The position numbers and the translations under genes were made by a program. From Sutcliffiella horikoshii (GTDB lineage Bacteria > Bacillota > Bacilli > Bacillales > Bacillaceae_I), in the NCBI GenBank assembly GCA_001636495.1, contig KV440964.1, positions 4,170,666-4,234,665 of the forward strand: DNA of 64,000 bases, given 5' to 3'. Position 1 is the first letter of the stretch. Each line of letters begins with the position of its first letter. The notes beneath the pieces are model-generated. The model made no database searches. It was not told where the DNA came from and saw nothing but the letters and a program-made list of their open reading frames with translations. Positions 33,068 through 42,498 of the stretch are shown one piece after another.

Positions 33068-35515
33068 TCAATCTATCAGATACCTAAACAATTTCACACG
33101 GTCACTTTTAAACTCTTTAAAAGTTACTGTCTGCACCGTGCCTGCCTTATCTATCTCCACAACTTCATTTTCCCTATCAAAATTAACCGTCGCATCTTTA
33201 ATGGTGTAATTGGCAATCCGCTCTGCCTGATCCATCCTTTGATCATCCAACTCAATATGAATTCGATCAGACACCCGCCTTAGCATCTGCCAAACAACCT
33301 TCTCTTCTTCAGACTTCATGAACAACTCCGGTAACTCAGTAGCGTTTTCCAGACTTCTTATGGTCGTTATCATATAATGAGCAAATCCATATCCTACAGG
33401 CACAATAATCTTCTTCAATCTTGACCAGTGTTCGACTGAGAATGTTACTATGTCACCAGAAAACTCCAGATTACTTACCCTACCATAGCAAACAACCCCG
33501 TTTTCCATGCCAACTTCTTTTGTCAGGTAGAGTGCAACATACTGAGCCTCTTGCCACCCTTTTCTTAAAACAGAAGCAGCTAACGAGTACTTGGCTGATC
33601 TTATAGCTCGCGCATAATGCTCCTCTGAAGAAACCACTCCAACCAGTACCTTCTCTTCCACACTCTCTTGCCACTTTTGCAGAGAGCCTCTCGGTAAAAT
33701 GCCTTCCTTCTGAATATCCTCTGGACTCTTATCAATGAGATTCTCGATAAACCTTTCCACAAGGTCCGTAGCATTTGGCAAGAAAGGAAGTGCTCCAATA
33801 TTCACTTTCCCAATACTTTTGTAAAAGTGATGATCTTGGTAGACCTGTTCTTCATTCCATGGAAAAAGGACATACGCACCAAATGCAGTTCTCTCATAAG
33901 GCCCGTTATGCTCGGAGACTATAGAGTCTCTATAACGGTGCATCGTGTTAATGTCTTCTTCCATTGGACCAGGAGCGTTATATTTCTTTCCATAGTAGCT
34001 ACCTTCTAGCGCGAAATCGATTCTGTATTTTGCATCAAAGACATAGTTGAAGGTATAGCTTTCTCCTTTTTTCTCAATGCTGAGCATGGTGTCTGGCACC
34101 TGTGTAATGGTCGGAAGGTTGCCTTCGTATTTTTGATAGGTAAGGGTGATGCGCTCTTTGGTAACTGGGTGCTTAAATACACGCCTTGCTTTGCGGCTAC
34201 CTTCCATACTTACATGCAAGCCTTTTCTATCCACTTTGATGATGTCCTGGCTAATCATCTCATATTTCTTGTTTAGGATTTGGCCTAATTTTAGATAGGT
34301 CCAATACTCATATAGGGTTGCCACGTCCTTCACGGACATTTTGTACATGCCGTTTTGCAGGGCTAATCCTTTGGAAACGGTAAGGTAGATCTGATAGGCA
34401 TCGCGGTAGCCAGGAGCTAACTGCATGACGAGACTTTGGACGGTTCTATCTGGTAATGCAAGCTCTCGCCAGAAAGGGTTGCTAAGCTTCCTTGTGAGCG
34501 AGCGCTTCATTCCCTCTATGGTTTTTACTAACTCAGGGTCTTGATCCGCCTTGTTCCAGCGATTATTTTTGAACCTACAAAGTAAGTCTTCGAGTTTACT
34601 AGCAAGCCGCGTCATCATCCATTTCACAAAACGATTTTCATGTGTATGAAAGGTGATTTGCTTATTAACGGTCATTCCTTTAGTCGGCATAAATTGTTTG
34701 TCCCGAATTGGGATGCCATGGCTTACTTCTTGGAAAAGATGGCTGTTTTTTCGCAAGTAATTTCTGCCTTTTGCATCGAGCGATTTAATTCGGTCTCCTC
34801 TTACTATCTCATGTGTTTTGACTAACTTATGGTGTGGCTGTCGCTCAATTTGCTCCACAGCTTTTAGGAAAGCGTCAAAATAAACTGTGATCAAACGGAA
34901 AAATTCAGCAGGAGACGGCGAACCTTCTAGTTTCGTTTGTGCACTAAGAAACGTTTTCTTTAAAAAGTGAGAGGCGAGATTATAGATCTCATCGTTCACT
35001 TCATCTAAAAGCTTCCGATAGTCCTCCTTGTAATTGAGCTTTGTCGGGAAAACCTCCAGTGTTACCTCTAGCAGCGTCCGTTTCCCTTCTCTAATCTCAA
35101 AAGTAGAATAGCCGATTTCATTTTGAAAATGTAAATTTCCTAGCAACACATAAGACTGTCCGAGTTCCACGCGGTCAATTGCGTTTCGAAAAACTGGATG
35201 CTCGTGATAAAAAGTCAATTCTTTACCGTTTTTAGGAGACACCATAACCGTGTACACACCATTTTCAAAGAAGATCGGCCGGTGGGTGTGAAGGTCTACC
35301 AGTTCCAACGATTCGACATCAAAAACCTTTACCTCTTCATGGTCACCAACTACCCTGAAAAACATTTCATCGTGGAAGTCCAGATTGCGGTATTGCTGTA
35401 ATCCGATATACCGCTCATGATAGGGCTTTCCTTTAATCACCAAAGAAAAGTCAGCAGTTTCAATTTTGACCAGTTCCACATCACCTTTAGCTAATCCAGA
35501 AAGAGGTAAAGCCAT
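33068..35515 (-). CDS. DUF2357-domain nuclease, McrC-like partner
   Basis: 815 residues. The middle (KTHEIVRGDRIKSLDAKGRN; THENRFVKWMMTRLASKLED) and the late part (YNYVFDAKYRIDFALEGSYY region; DINTMHRYRDSIV; GAYVLFPW) match the DUF2357/PDDEXK_7 family; D in FDAKYRIDF and the nearby K fit a PD-(D/E)xK active site. Such proteins act with McrB-like AAA+ motors, as in LlaJI and related type IV systems. The start overlaps the end of the AAA+ gene by 29 bases, so the two act as a pair. Confidence 0.82.
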   Translation of the reverse strand: MALPLSGLAKGDVELVKIETADFSLVIKGKPYHERYIGLQQYRNLDFHDEMFFRVVGDHEEVKVFDVESLELVDLHTHRPIFFENGVYTVMVSPKNGKELTFYHEHPVFRNAIDRVELGQSYVLLGNLHFQNEIGYSTFEIREGKRTLLEVTLEVFPTKLNYKEDYRKLLDEVNDEIYNLASHFLKKTFLSAQTKLEGSPSPAEFFRLITVYFDAFLKAVEQIERQPHHKLVKTHEIVRGDRIKSLDAKGRNYLRKNSHLFQEVSHGIPIRDKQFMPTKGMTVNKQITFHTHENRFVKWMMTRLASKLEDLLCRFKNNRWNKADQDPELVKTIEGMKRSLTRKLSNPFWRELALPDRTVQSLVMQLAPGYRDAYQIYLTVSKGLALQNGMYKMSVKDVATLYEYWTYLKLGQILNKKYEMISQDIIKVDRKGLHVSMEGSRKARRVFKHPVTKERITLTYQKYEGNLPTITQVPDTMLSIEKKGESYTFNYVFDAKYRIDFALEGSYYGKKYNAPGPMEEDINTMHRYRDSIVSEHNGPYERTAFGAYVLFPWNEEQVYQDHHFYKSIGKVNIGALPFLPNATDLVERFIENLIDKSPEDIQKEGILPRGSLQKWQESVEEKVLVGVVSSEEHYARAIRSAKYSLAASVLRKGWQEAQYVALYLTKEVGMENGVVCYGRVSNLEFSGDIVTFSVEHWSRLKKIIVPVGYGFAHYMITTIRSLENATELPELFMKSEEEKVVWQMLRRVSDRIHIELDDQRMDQAERIANYTIKDATVNFDRENEVVEIDKAGTVQTVTFKEFKSDRVKLFRYLID

Positions 35516-38054
35516 CGTGCGTTAACCTCCTATACATCTCCACCAGTTTTTCTGTGCTACGTGGGTACTTAGAGAGCTTGATGTACGCAGTATAATCCTC
35601 TATATCCTCTGATAATTCTTGTTTTGTAAGCTGCTTAAATAAATCCTTTATCGTTTGTTCGACTCTACTGTCACTACCAGAAATTCGCGGTAAGATCTTC
35701 TGAACTAAACAATAATCAAAAGCATCCTCCTGCGAGAACAACTTTCCTTCCTGGTTATAGGCAAGATACATGCATATTTCATCACGAACACGGTAACCAA
35801 CCTGTGCACCAAGTGGCTTTAGTGCTTCATTTATACCAACTAACGTTAAAGAGGTTTTCTTTATTAACTCCATATGCTTGGAGGCGAGGTCTTTTAGAAA
35901 AAGATAGTCAGCACGAAGCATGCCATTTTCAATATACTTCGGTTCCATAGCTTCAGTGGTCCCTTGCAGGAAATCCAAATAATCCAACTGCACACGATTA
36001 AATTCAATGGTGTTCGCGCGATCTAATACCTTTTTGCTAAAAGGATGAGTAGTCTCATCCATATTAACCGTACCAACAATGTACATGTTCTCTGGAAAAC
36101 CAATAGACCTTCCTACCATTGAACTGTCCAAGATCTCAGAAGAAACAATCTCCCCATTCTTCCAGTTCCTACTCTCCATCACACTAAGCAGATCACTAAA
36201 GTAATACTCCACACGCGCAAGGTTCATTTCATCCAGTAGAACAAAATGTGGCTTGGTTGGGTTATCGAGAGCTTTTTGCATCACTTTCGTTAATGGCCCT
36301 TCCACAAAATCACCCTTAATATCCTTGTAGCCAATCAAATCAGAGCCATCGCTCCAATCCGGTCTCACAGGAATCAAAGTGAATTGCCCATTTTCTTCGG
36401 TTGCCCCTACACTCTCAGCAAACCACTCAATAATCTTTGTTTTCCCTGTTCCAGAAATACCGGAAATAATGACAAAGGGTTTCGTCTTTAATGATAGGAA
36501 AAGATTTGTTATCTCTTCCTTTTCATAAAAGAATCCCTTACTTTTTATGTACTGATAAATATGTTCCACTAGTGCCTTATTGCTCATATAATCAGCCTTT
36601 GGCACGGCGACAACCTTAGGTGGATCAGTTGGTTTATAGTTAATACCTTCATTTAAGCGAATAAACTCCTCATAGTATCTCACCATTTTTTCTAGGTCTC
36701 CTACTATTACGTCTTCAGAAGGAAAATCCTCTAGCTTATATTTCACATACACTGCAGTTGAGGCAGCATAGTCCCTTGCTCGTTTGGAAGGTCCAAGGTA
36801 GATGTTATCTTCCTTTTGAAAACGGTCATCCATCCAGATCTCAGTTCTAATAGCCTCCTTTATTCTCAGCATCTCTTCCTTAGACGTTTCCGTAACACCC
36901 TGCGCAAACGTCAGGTAGAGCTCCTGCAGATCCTCACTAAACAAATATCCAATGTAATATCCTCTTTGAGTAGAGATAGTAACCTTCTTATTCATTATGG
37001 CAATCCAAGGAACACTAGCCCAGTTTCCTTGGCCAACGGAGCCAGTTACTACATATTGTCCGTTAACAAACGGCAGCTTTTTTAACTCGTCTGTAATATC
37101 GTTACGTACGAAGGAACCTAATTCATGACCTCCAAAAGGTTGGGTTTTGGCTTGTGGGTAATTGTTCATGATATGCAAGAATTGATCTCTTAATCTAGTA
37201 CTCACTGTGTTTTCCTCCAAAAAAGTCTCTTCTATAGGTGACCAGTTACTATCTATTACTTCTAGTTTTTCTAGCCACATTAATAGGTTATGTGTTCGTT
37301 CCTTAGCAACCGACTCCACCATTAAGTTTTCGCCTTGAGAGTTGCGGACAATTAGCATTCCTAACTCAATAAGAGCAATTTTCTTTTCATTTTTGGGGTA
37401 ACCTTCTAAGAGCTGCAGAACAAAAAGTGCTATCTGAAAATATTCTTTTTCAAGTACAAGGTCTCTAATAAATGCTAGTTTATTAGGCGAGGCCTCATAG
37501 GCATGAAATTTCTCACTTATTTGATTTGCATCATTTAACAAACCGAGATGTCTTAAATCCTGTCTAGCTCTAGAAAGAATCCTATATTCGTTATCGTTTT
37601 TAGCTTGTTTGCTTAAAGCCGGAGGATCATAGGTACCCTCTGTAACTTGATCTAAAAATCTCACTACCTTATGGAATTGTTCACATGGAAGCTGATCCGT
37701 TTTAAATTCTTTTAGCTTGATCTTTGTTACATCTGGTTCTTTCATTACTTCTATATATGGAAGTAGTGCAAACAAAGCCATTATAAAAGATGATCTACCT
37801 CTAGTTTTGGTGAAATCATTTGCCGTAACCATTCTTCTTTGAATAAATTCTTCCCATGCGGTTGTTAAGAACTCAAAAGGGATGTATGCATGAGGATCAG
37901 TTGCTTCATTATTTTCAAACTTTCTTCGGGAAGATTCGGATTCTACATATATTCCGTTAGAATCGGTTCGGACTATTTTATTTGGTCGATTGGAGGTTAA
38001 TGTGTGGATGGTATTAACTTTGTTTAATAGTTCGAGTAATATTTTTGTTAGCAA
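35487..38054 (-). CDS. McrB-like AAA+ NTPase
   Basis: 855 residues from a TTG after GAGGAGG. The region about residues 310-460 (GQGNWASVPWIAIMNKKVTI; GYYIGYLFSEDLQELYLTFA) fits the MrcB N-terminal domain (DUF3578). The AAA+ part has Walker A ISGISGTGKTKII near residue 535, Walker B HFVLLDEMNLARVEYYFSDL and TVNMDETTHPFSKKVLDRAN at sensor 1, as in McrB-type motors. The first 300 residues are helical and may recognise target DNA. The motor would drive the DUF2357 nuclease that follows. Confidence 0.87.
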   Translation of the reverse strand: MLTKILLELLNKVNTIHTLTSNRPNKIVRTDSNGIYVESESSRRKFENNEATDPHAYIPFEFLTTAWEEFIQRRMVTANDFTKTRGRSSFIMALFALLPYIEVMKEPDVTKIKLKEFKTDQLPCEQFHKVVRFLDQVTEGTYDPPALSKQAKNDNEYRILSRARQDLRHLGLLNDANQISEKFHAYEASPNKLAFIRDLVLEKEYFQIALFVLQLLEGYPKNEKKIALIELGMLIVRNSQGENLMVESVAKERTHNLLMWLEKLEVIDSNWSPIEETFLEENTVSTRLRDQFLHIMNNYPQAKTQPFGGHELGSFVRNDITDELKKLPFVNGQYVVTGSVGQGNWASVPWIAIMNKKVTISTQRGYYIGYLFSEDLQELYLTFAQGVTETSKEEMLRIKEAIRTEIWMDDRFQKEDNIYLGPSKRARDYAASTAVYVKYKLEDFPSEDVIVGDLEKMVRYYEEFIRLNEGINYKPTDPPKVVAVPKADYMSNKALVEHIYQYIKSKGFFYEKEEITNLFLSLKTKPFVIISGISGTGKTKIIEWFAESVGATEENGQFTLIPVRPDWSDGSDLIGYKDIKGDFVEGPLTKVMQKALDNPTKPHFVLLDEMNLARVEYYFSDLLSVMESRNWKNGEIVSSEILDSSMVGRSIGFPENMYIVGTVNMDETTHPFSKKVLDRANTIEFNRVQLDYLDFLQGTTEAMEPKYIENGMLRADYLFLKDLASKHMELIKKTSLTLVGINEALKPLGAQVGYRVRDEICMYLAYNQEGKLFSQEDAFDYCLVQKILPRISGSDSRVEQTIKDLFKQLTKQELSEDIEDYTAYIKLSKYPRSTEKLVEMYRRLTHDGFTSFWIS

Positions 38055-38163
38055 TTGAATAGTCCTCCTCTGATTTATATACTCCTAAGTTTATGCTTCG
38101 ACAAAAACCAGCATTTCCCTGCTAAAAGACACTTTTGATCGAAGGAGCATATACCATTACAAC

Positions 38164-38200
38164 AAAGCCGACTCTCTTATATTTTCGAGAATCGACTTTG
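38164..38200 (-). terminator. Hairpin after the three-gene operon
   Basis: AAAGCCGACTCTC pairs with GAGAATCGACTTTG; the T run is weak, so termination is probable but not sure. Confidence 0.5.
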
Positions 38201-38315
38201 ACTTTACAGCTTAAGGTTTATTCGGGGTTAAGTAGAAAAAAGGTGGTTATTTATGTGGGCTGTCTCTACATTTTAAAAGCCAAACTAATCACAGTTTGAC
38301 TTTTTATGATTAGAA

Positions 38316-39407
38316 TTATTTATCATACCAAAACCAGGCAGGCCTATAATTTGATGCCTTTCCACCGGTTGGCTTAAATTTAAATCGCACTCCCGCTTCT
38401 TCTAATGGTTTTAAGGTACTTTCAATTTCTTTGTTCCCTATCAACCAGAGGGATCCGCCCTTACTACGATGGTCTACATATTTCAATTTATGACTATCTA
38501 AATAGTCTAGTAAGTTTTCTTTTAAAATAACTCCGCTATTTTCCGAAACAAAATCCTCTGTATTGAGGATGTGACTAGTAGCACTTATATCTTCGTAATC
38601 CAGCTCATCCTCAGCAAAATCAACGGCTACCTCTTTAAAGGAATATTCTTTTTCAGGGAATAATTCGGAAATATCATAATAATAGCTTAAGTACTCAATG
38701 AATAGCTTTTGGAGCTCTTCTTTTTCAAGCATTGGGGACATAATTACTGGATAGCTTTTATTAAATTCAAAAATAACACGTCTCCCAACACGTTCATCAT
38801 CCCCTAGATCTTCACGACCTTTAATTTTTGCTTTCAAAACTTTTGATAGGTTCAATTCGTCAATAATTCTTAAAATATTAATTAAAAAGTGATCATTTCT
38901 AAAAATCTCGTATTTTATCATATAATTATACAGATCTAAATTCTCAATAATTAATTCATAATACTTTAGACGCTCTTCTTGATTAGTGATGTTGTCATTG
39001 ATGTATTGTGCACCTAAAATGACTTTATAAATATAGTTCTCCCAGTCAAATTTCTTAAGGACCACATTTCTAAAATTATTTTCTTTCTCTGCCACTTCCG
39101 GATACTCCGTCAGGATAAAGTTTTGCTTGTTTGTTAAAAGTAACGAGTGCCAAAAAGTCTCATCCAAAAGCAAATCTCTCTCAGTGTTTAAGTAAAACTG
39201 TGAAATAGTTTGGAAAGCCTTTAAAAAGCTCTTTCTTCTTTCTTCTTCACTTCCTCGGCCCATATATATTGGGAAATCAGGAGCTTCTCGAATATAGACC
39301 ACCTTATCAGAAAAGTACTCCTCCTTTTCCTTTACTTTCCCCTCAAGGAAATCTGGATATAAAGAGTCCAAGTTTTTATATCCTTTTTCCAGTAGCCTAA
39401 CCTCCAT
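38316..39407 (-). CDS. DUF6339-like protein of the GHKL operon
   Basis: 363 residues, soluble. The middle part (LLLDETFWHSLLLTN; RNVVLKKFDWENYIYKVILGAQ region) resembles DUF6339 proteins. The last 70 residues (KYVDHRSKGGSLWLIGNKE; VRFKFKPTGG; YRPAWFWYDK) form a compact C-terminal module with a GGxLWxxG and PAWFW pattern also seen at ends of restriction and helicase proteins. No catalytic motif is visible. It overlaps the upstream gene by 11 bases and closes a three-gene unit. Confidence 0.65.
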   Translation of the reverse strand: MEVRLLEKGYKNLDSLYPDFLEGKVKEKEEYFSDKVVYIREAPDFPIYMGRGSEEERRKSFLKAFQTISQFYLNTERDLLLDETFWHSLLLTNKQNFILTEYPEVAEKENNFRNVVLKKFDWENYIYKVILGAQYINDNITNQEERLKYYELIIENLDLYNYMIKYEIFRNDHFLINILRIIDELNLSKVLKAKIKGREDLGDDERVGRRVIFEFNKSYPVIMSPMLEKEELQKLFIEYLSYYYDISELFPEKEYSFKEVAVDFAEDELDYEDISATSHILNTEDFVSENSGVILKENLLDYLDSHKLKYVDHRSKGGSLWLIGNKEIESTLKPLEEAGVRFKFKPTGGKASNYRPAWFWYDK

Positions 39408-40245
39408 ATGTAATAACCTCCCCTAACGCTGATGTATATCTCTCAATAATTCGATCCGAGATCGTATATATGACTTCATCAATATTATCCATGTTTAGTT
39501 CTGATACGTTCTTCTTCTTCAACAAATAATATAACTTTAGATCTAAAGGATTTTCTGGTTCTTGAATATCATCCAAATCCACATCACCATCTTCACCATT
39601 ATTCATGATAAATGCCAGAAGTGCTTTAGAAAGCCCTGCATATATGTAAGGGTTGTTTAGCACATTGCTTTTTGGGAGGTGATTAAACTGAAACTCCGGT
39701 CTTCTATAATGGATAATTATTGTCTCCTGCCCCAATTCAACCTTAATATCTGAGTTTAGGTTCTCATCCAATTTCTTTTCAAAGAGTTCAAATGGCTTGT
39801 TAATGCTGCCATCGAATGTAATGACGTTGGAATAACCTAATAAAAAATACTTAGGGACCGTTATCTGGTCTCTAAATTGAATATAGAATTCACTTAAATC
39901 ATCATTTCTCGCAAAAAATACATCATCCAAGGCTTGAATTTGTAACTGGATGGACGTTCGCTTATTCAGAGAAATTCGGCTTTTGTGGAGCTTCACAGAC
40001 CTATCCATTGCATTCAATCTGAAGAATTTATTATCCTTAGATTGAATTATTAGAATTACTTGTGCTTTCCCGTTCCTTATCTGTTCTCTAATAAAATCTG
40101 AATCAATTTCATAATCAAATTCAAAGTGAAAATAGTCTGCATTTTCACTAACGTTCACATCTAGGTCAAAGATGTTATTAACGTAGCTTTGGGAAGTATT
40201 AGACAAAACTGGATATGGAAAATTGGCATCTTTTCGATAGATCAC
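39397..40245 (-). CDS. Unknown protein, middle gene of the GHKL operon
   Basis: 282 residues, soluble and beta-rich in the first two thirds (YFHFEFDYEIDSDFIREQI; VILIIQSKDNKFFRLNAMD; RTSIQLQIQALDDVFFA), then helical (YIYAGLSKALLAFIMNN; NIDEVIYTISDRIIERY). No family recognised. It starts 3 bases after the GHKL ATPase gene and overlaps the next, so all three are translated together. Confidence 0.7.
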   Translation of the reverse strand: MIYRKDANFPYPVLSNTSQSYVNNIFDLDVNVSENADYFHFEFDYEIDSDFIREQIRNGKAQVILIIQSKDNKFFRLNAMDRSVKLHKSRISLNKRTSIQLQIQALDDVFFARNDDLSEFYIQFRDQITVPKYFLLGYSNVITFDGSINKPFELFEKKLDENLNSDIKVELGQETIIIHYRRPEFQFNHLPKSNVLNNPYIYAGLSKALLAFIMNNGEDGDVDLDDIQEPENPLDLKLYYLLKKKNVSELNMDNIDEVIYTISDRIIERYTSALGEVITYGG

Positions 40246-40248
40246 TCC

Positions 40249-42174
40249 TTACACCTCCACGTAATAAACAAACTTCAATGATCGATTGAAGGATTTTCTT
40301 AATTTTAATTGTAGTAAAGCAATTCCGTCCTTTATTTGGACATTCTTAATAACATTTTTTTTGTAAGAGCAAGTTTCTCCAGCTTTCATATCCACAATTC
40401 CTTGATAGCTATTTTGAATCTGAAATTCATCTGAATATTCAACACCCATCCCATCAATAATTGAAAACGAGATATTGCAGGCATTCTCTCCAGCAAGTTG
40501 ATCGCTTTTAGTGAAATTAAACTTAATCATCTCTTCATTATTGAGAATGATCCTTTCCACCATATCCGGGTGTACACTGTACCGTTCTTTTCCTTCTGTA
40601 TTATCATTAATATTTTCATTGCTTTTTTGTTTTTTTAGAGGATCTCGTTTTCGGATAGCAGTGGTTTTCCCGCTATCTTTGCTGGTATTTTCTTTTGGCC
40701 CACGCTTTTCTTTTTGGGATTGTCTTGTTGTCGACTTGACTAACGATTTCCCTTGATTTATTTTCACAGTTCCCATAGAGGTTTCAAGATCTTTTTTAAA
40801 CTGTGTTTCAACAACATATAGGATATCTTGTGTATCTATCAAGCCATCTGTCGGATTGTTTTCATTAATTGCCTCTTTAATAACCTTTGCAATTTCCATT
40901 GATAAATTATTAATAAATCTTGTCGCTAGCCTCTTTAATTTCTTATCACTAAAGTGATCTTTTGATAGTTGTGTGTGTGATTCATTTTCTAGGGACTTCA
41001 AATAAGCATCTTCATTAGGACCACCGATAAGGACTGCATTATAGGGTTTAGTAGCGTTACCCGTAACTTTAAAGTCTTCAATCTTCATTCCTATTGTACG
41101 TACAACCGCTACTCTTCCCCTTGGGATCCTTTCATCATATCTAAAGTAAAGCTGAAAGCTGAAGTCTTTTTCTCCATTTGATACTGTAATTTCTTTAGCA
41201 GGCATACCCAAATATGTATCTATATATAAAGGGGTGAATTCTTTCTTTGCCTCTTTAATATCTTGATTATAATAGTCTTGATCTTTGACATACTGCAAAA
41301 TCGTATCTTTATTAATTTCCTTTTCATTCACATGTACTTGCAACTTATCTTTTAGAATGGATATGAAAAAGCTATCACAAATACTTTTAATTATTTCTTT
41401 TTCATCATCATATTCCTCGCGGAGATATGGAATAACGATTTTTAAGCCTCTTGTATTTTTCGTAAACACTTTATGAAAGGTGTTCTCATAAGGATAGAAC
41501 TTTGTGTTACCGTTTTCCTCCTGTTGTACCTTAGTAAAGTATCCTGTTGACCTGTAGGCCTGGCCATTATGAACATGCTCAATCAATTGTACAGTACCAC
41601 CCAGATGTTGATCACCGTTTGCATCACAATTGGCGAAGTACATCACATGGAAATCTGAGGCTGCATTAGAAGCAATTTTCCCAACCCCATGAGATCCACC
41701 TCGTGAAACTTCTACATCTACACTATCTTCCTCAAAGTGAACACCCTTGTTATAAGCATAGATCCCCCAGGTATCTTTTTTCGATCCGCTTTGTCCGTTT
41801 CTGGCACCTGTCAAACCTCGCGTATTTATATCTTCAAAAGAAATATATCTAACCTCATTTTGATCAAGCCTGTTCTTCATATGACTTATAGTTTCTTTTG
41901 TATAGTTATTGCGTCCTTCAAGTTTCAGAATGCGGTTTTTAACTTCTTTAATACCTGGAATATTCTCTTTATGAATTGTTCCTACTTCGATTTTCAAAAC
42001 AACTGGTCCATCATAATTCAATAAGCGACCATCCAATGAATTTTGTATATTTTCTCGGACTAAACCACTTACGCCCATGTCATGAAAACGTTCTAGCGAT
42101 TTATTAAAATTCGATTCTTCTATATTTGGAATAGGGGAGAACTTCCATTTTTCCTGAGTAGGCATTTGTGACAT
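40249..42174 (-). CDS. GHKL-type ATPase (Hsp90/MutL-like ATP site), defence-type
   Basis: 641 residues. The ATP site of the GHKL fold is visible: the N box VRENIQNSLDG (E41, N42), SFEDINTRGLTG (D116, G120) and the lid SRGGSHGVGKIASN (157-170). The next 250 residues include an S5-like part (EDAYLKSLENESHTQLSKDH). A basic low-complexity stretch (STTRQSQKEKRGPKEN) separates a C-terminal beta domain (NIQNSYQGIVDMKAGE-like region). No histidine-kinase dimerisation helix is present. Similar ATPases occur in several multi-gene phage-defence systems. It heads a three-gene operon. Confidence 0.78.
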   Translation of the reverse strand: MSQMPTQEKWKFSPIPNIEESNFNKSLERFHDMGVSGLVRENIQNSLDGRLLNYDGPVVLKIEVGTIHKENIPGIKEVKNRILKLEGRNNYTKETISHMKNRLDQNEVRYISFEDINTRGLTGARNGQSGSKKDTWGIYAYNKGVHFEEDSVDVEVSRGGSHGVGKIASNAASDFHVMYFANCDANGDQHLGGTVQLIEHVHNGQAYRSTGYFTKVQQEENGNTKFYPYENTFHKVFTKNTRGLKIVIPYLREEYDDEKEIIKSICDSFFISILKDKLQVHVNEKEINKDTILQYVKDQDYYNQDIKEAKKEFTPLYIDTYLGMPAKEITVSNGEKDFSFQLYFRYDERIPRGRVAVVRTIGMKIEDFKVTGNATKPYNAVLIGGPNEDAYLKSLENESHTQLSKDHFSDKKLKRLATRFINNLSMEIAKVIKEAINENNPTDGLIDTQDILYVVETQFKKDLETSMGTVKINQGKSLVKSTTRQSQKEKRGPKENTSKDSGKTTAIRKRDPLKKQKSNENINDNTEGKERYSVHPDMVERIILNNEEMIKFNFTKSDQLAGENACNISFSIIDGMGVEYSDEFQIQNSYQGIVDMKAGETCSYKKNVIKNVQIKDGIALLQLKLRKSFNRSLKFVYYVEV

Positions 42175-42498
42175 TGTTGTCAGTCTCCTTCACAACTTGT
42201 TTAGGTTATTAAACTTAAAAATAGGACATTAGAACACTATAGAATTATTTTTCAACACACAATTTAATAGTATTTTACCATGTATATCCATTGAAAAATA
42301 TGTTATATTAAACAATTTCTACTCTAACCTAATAAATTTTGAGCAAAAAGAAAGACCGCTAAATTAGTGGTCTTAATCTTTGTCCATATATCAAAATTAT
42401 TCTACTATGAGTACAAAAAAGGTTTTCTAATTTGTCCGTATTTAGGCTGAAACTAGAATGAGTTTGATAGTTTTATTTAGTATTAAAATAGAGTTTAA
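42175..42498. other. Intergenic region before the GHKL operon
   Basis: AT-rich and without a supported gene. It holds the terminator of the helicase gene at 42352 and presumably the promoter of the GHKL operon; I could not fix promoter boxes. Confidence 0.5.
42352..42374 (-). terminator. Terminator after the NERD-UvrD gene
   Basis: AAGACCGCTAA and TTAGTGGTCTT form the stem; the minus strand continues TCTTTTTGC. Confidence 0.75.

Noticed and set aside
33480-33798. Minus-strand frames inside the DUF2357 gene
   Set aside because: Alternative frames of a clear 815-residue protein, Cys/Arg-rich and without start signals.
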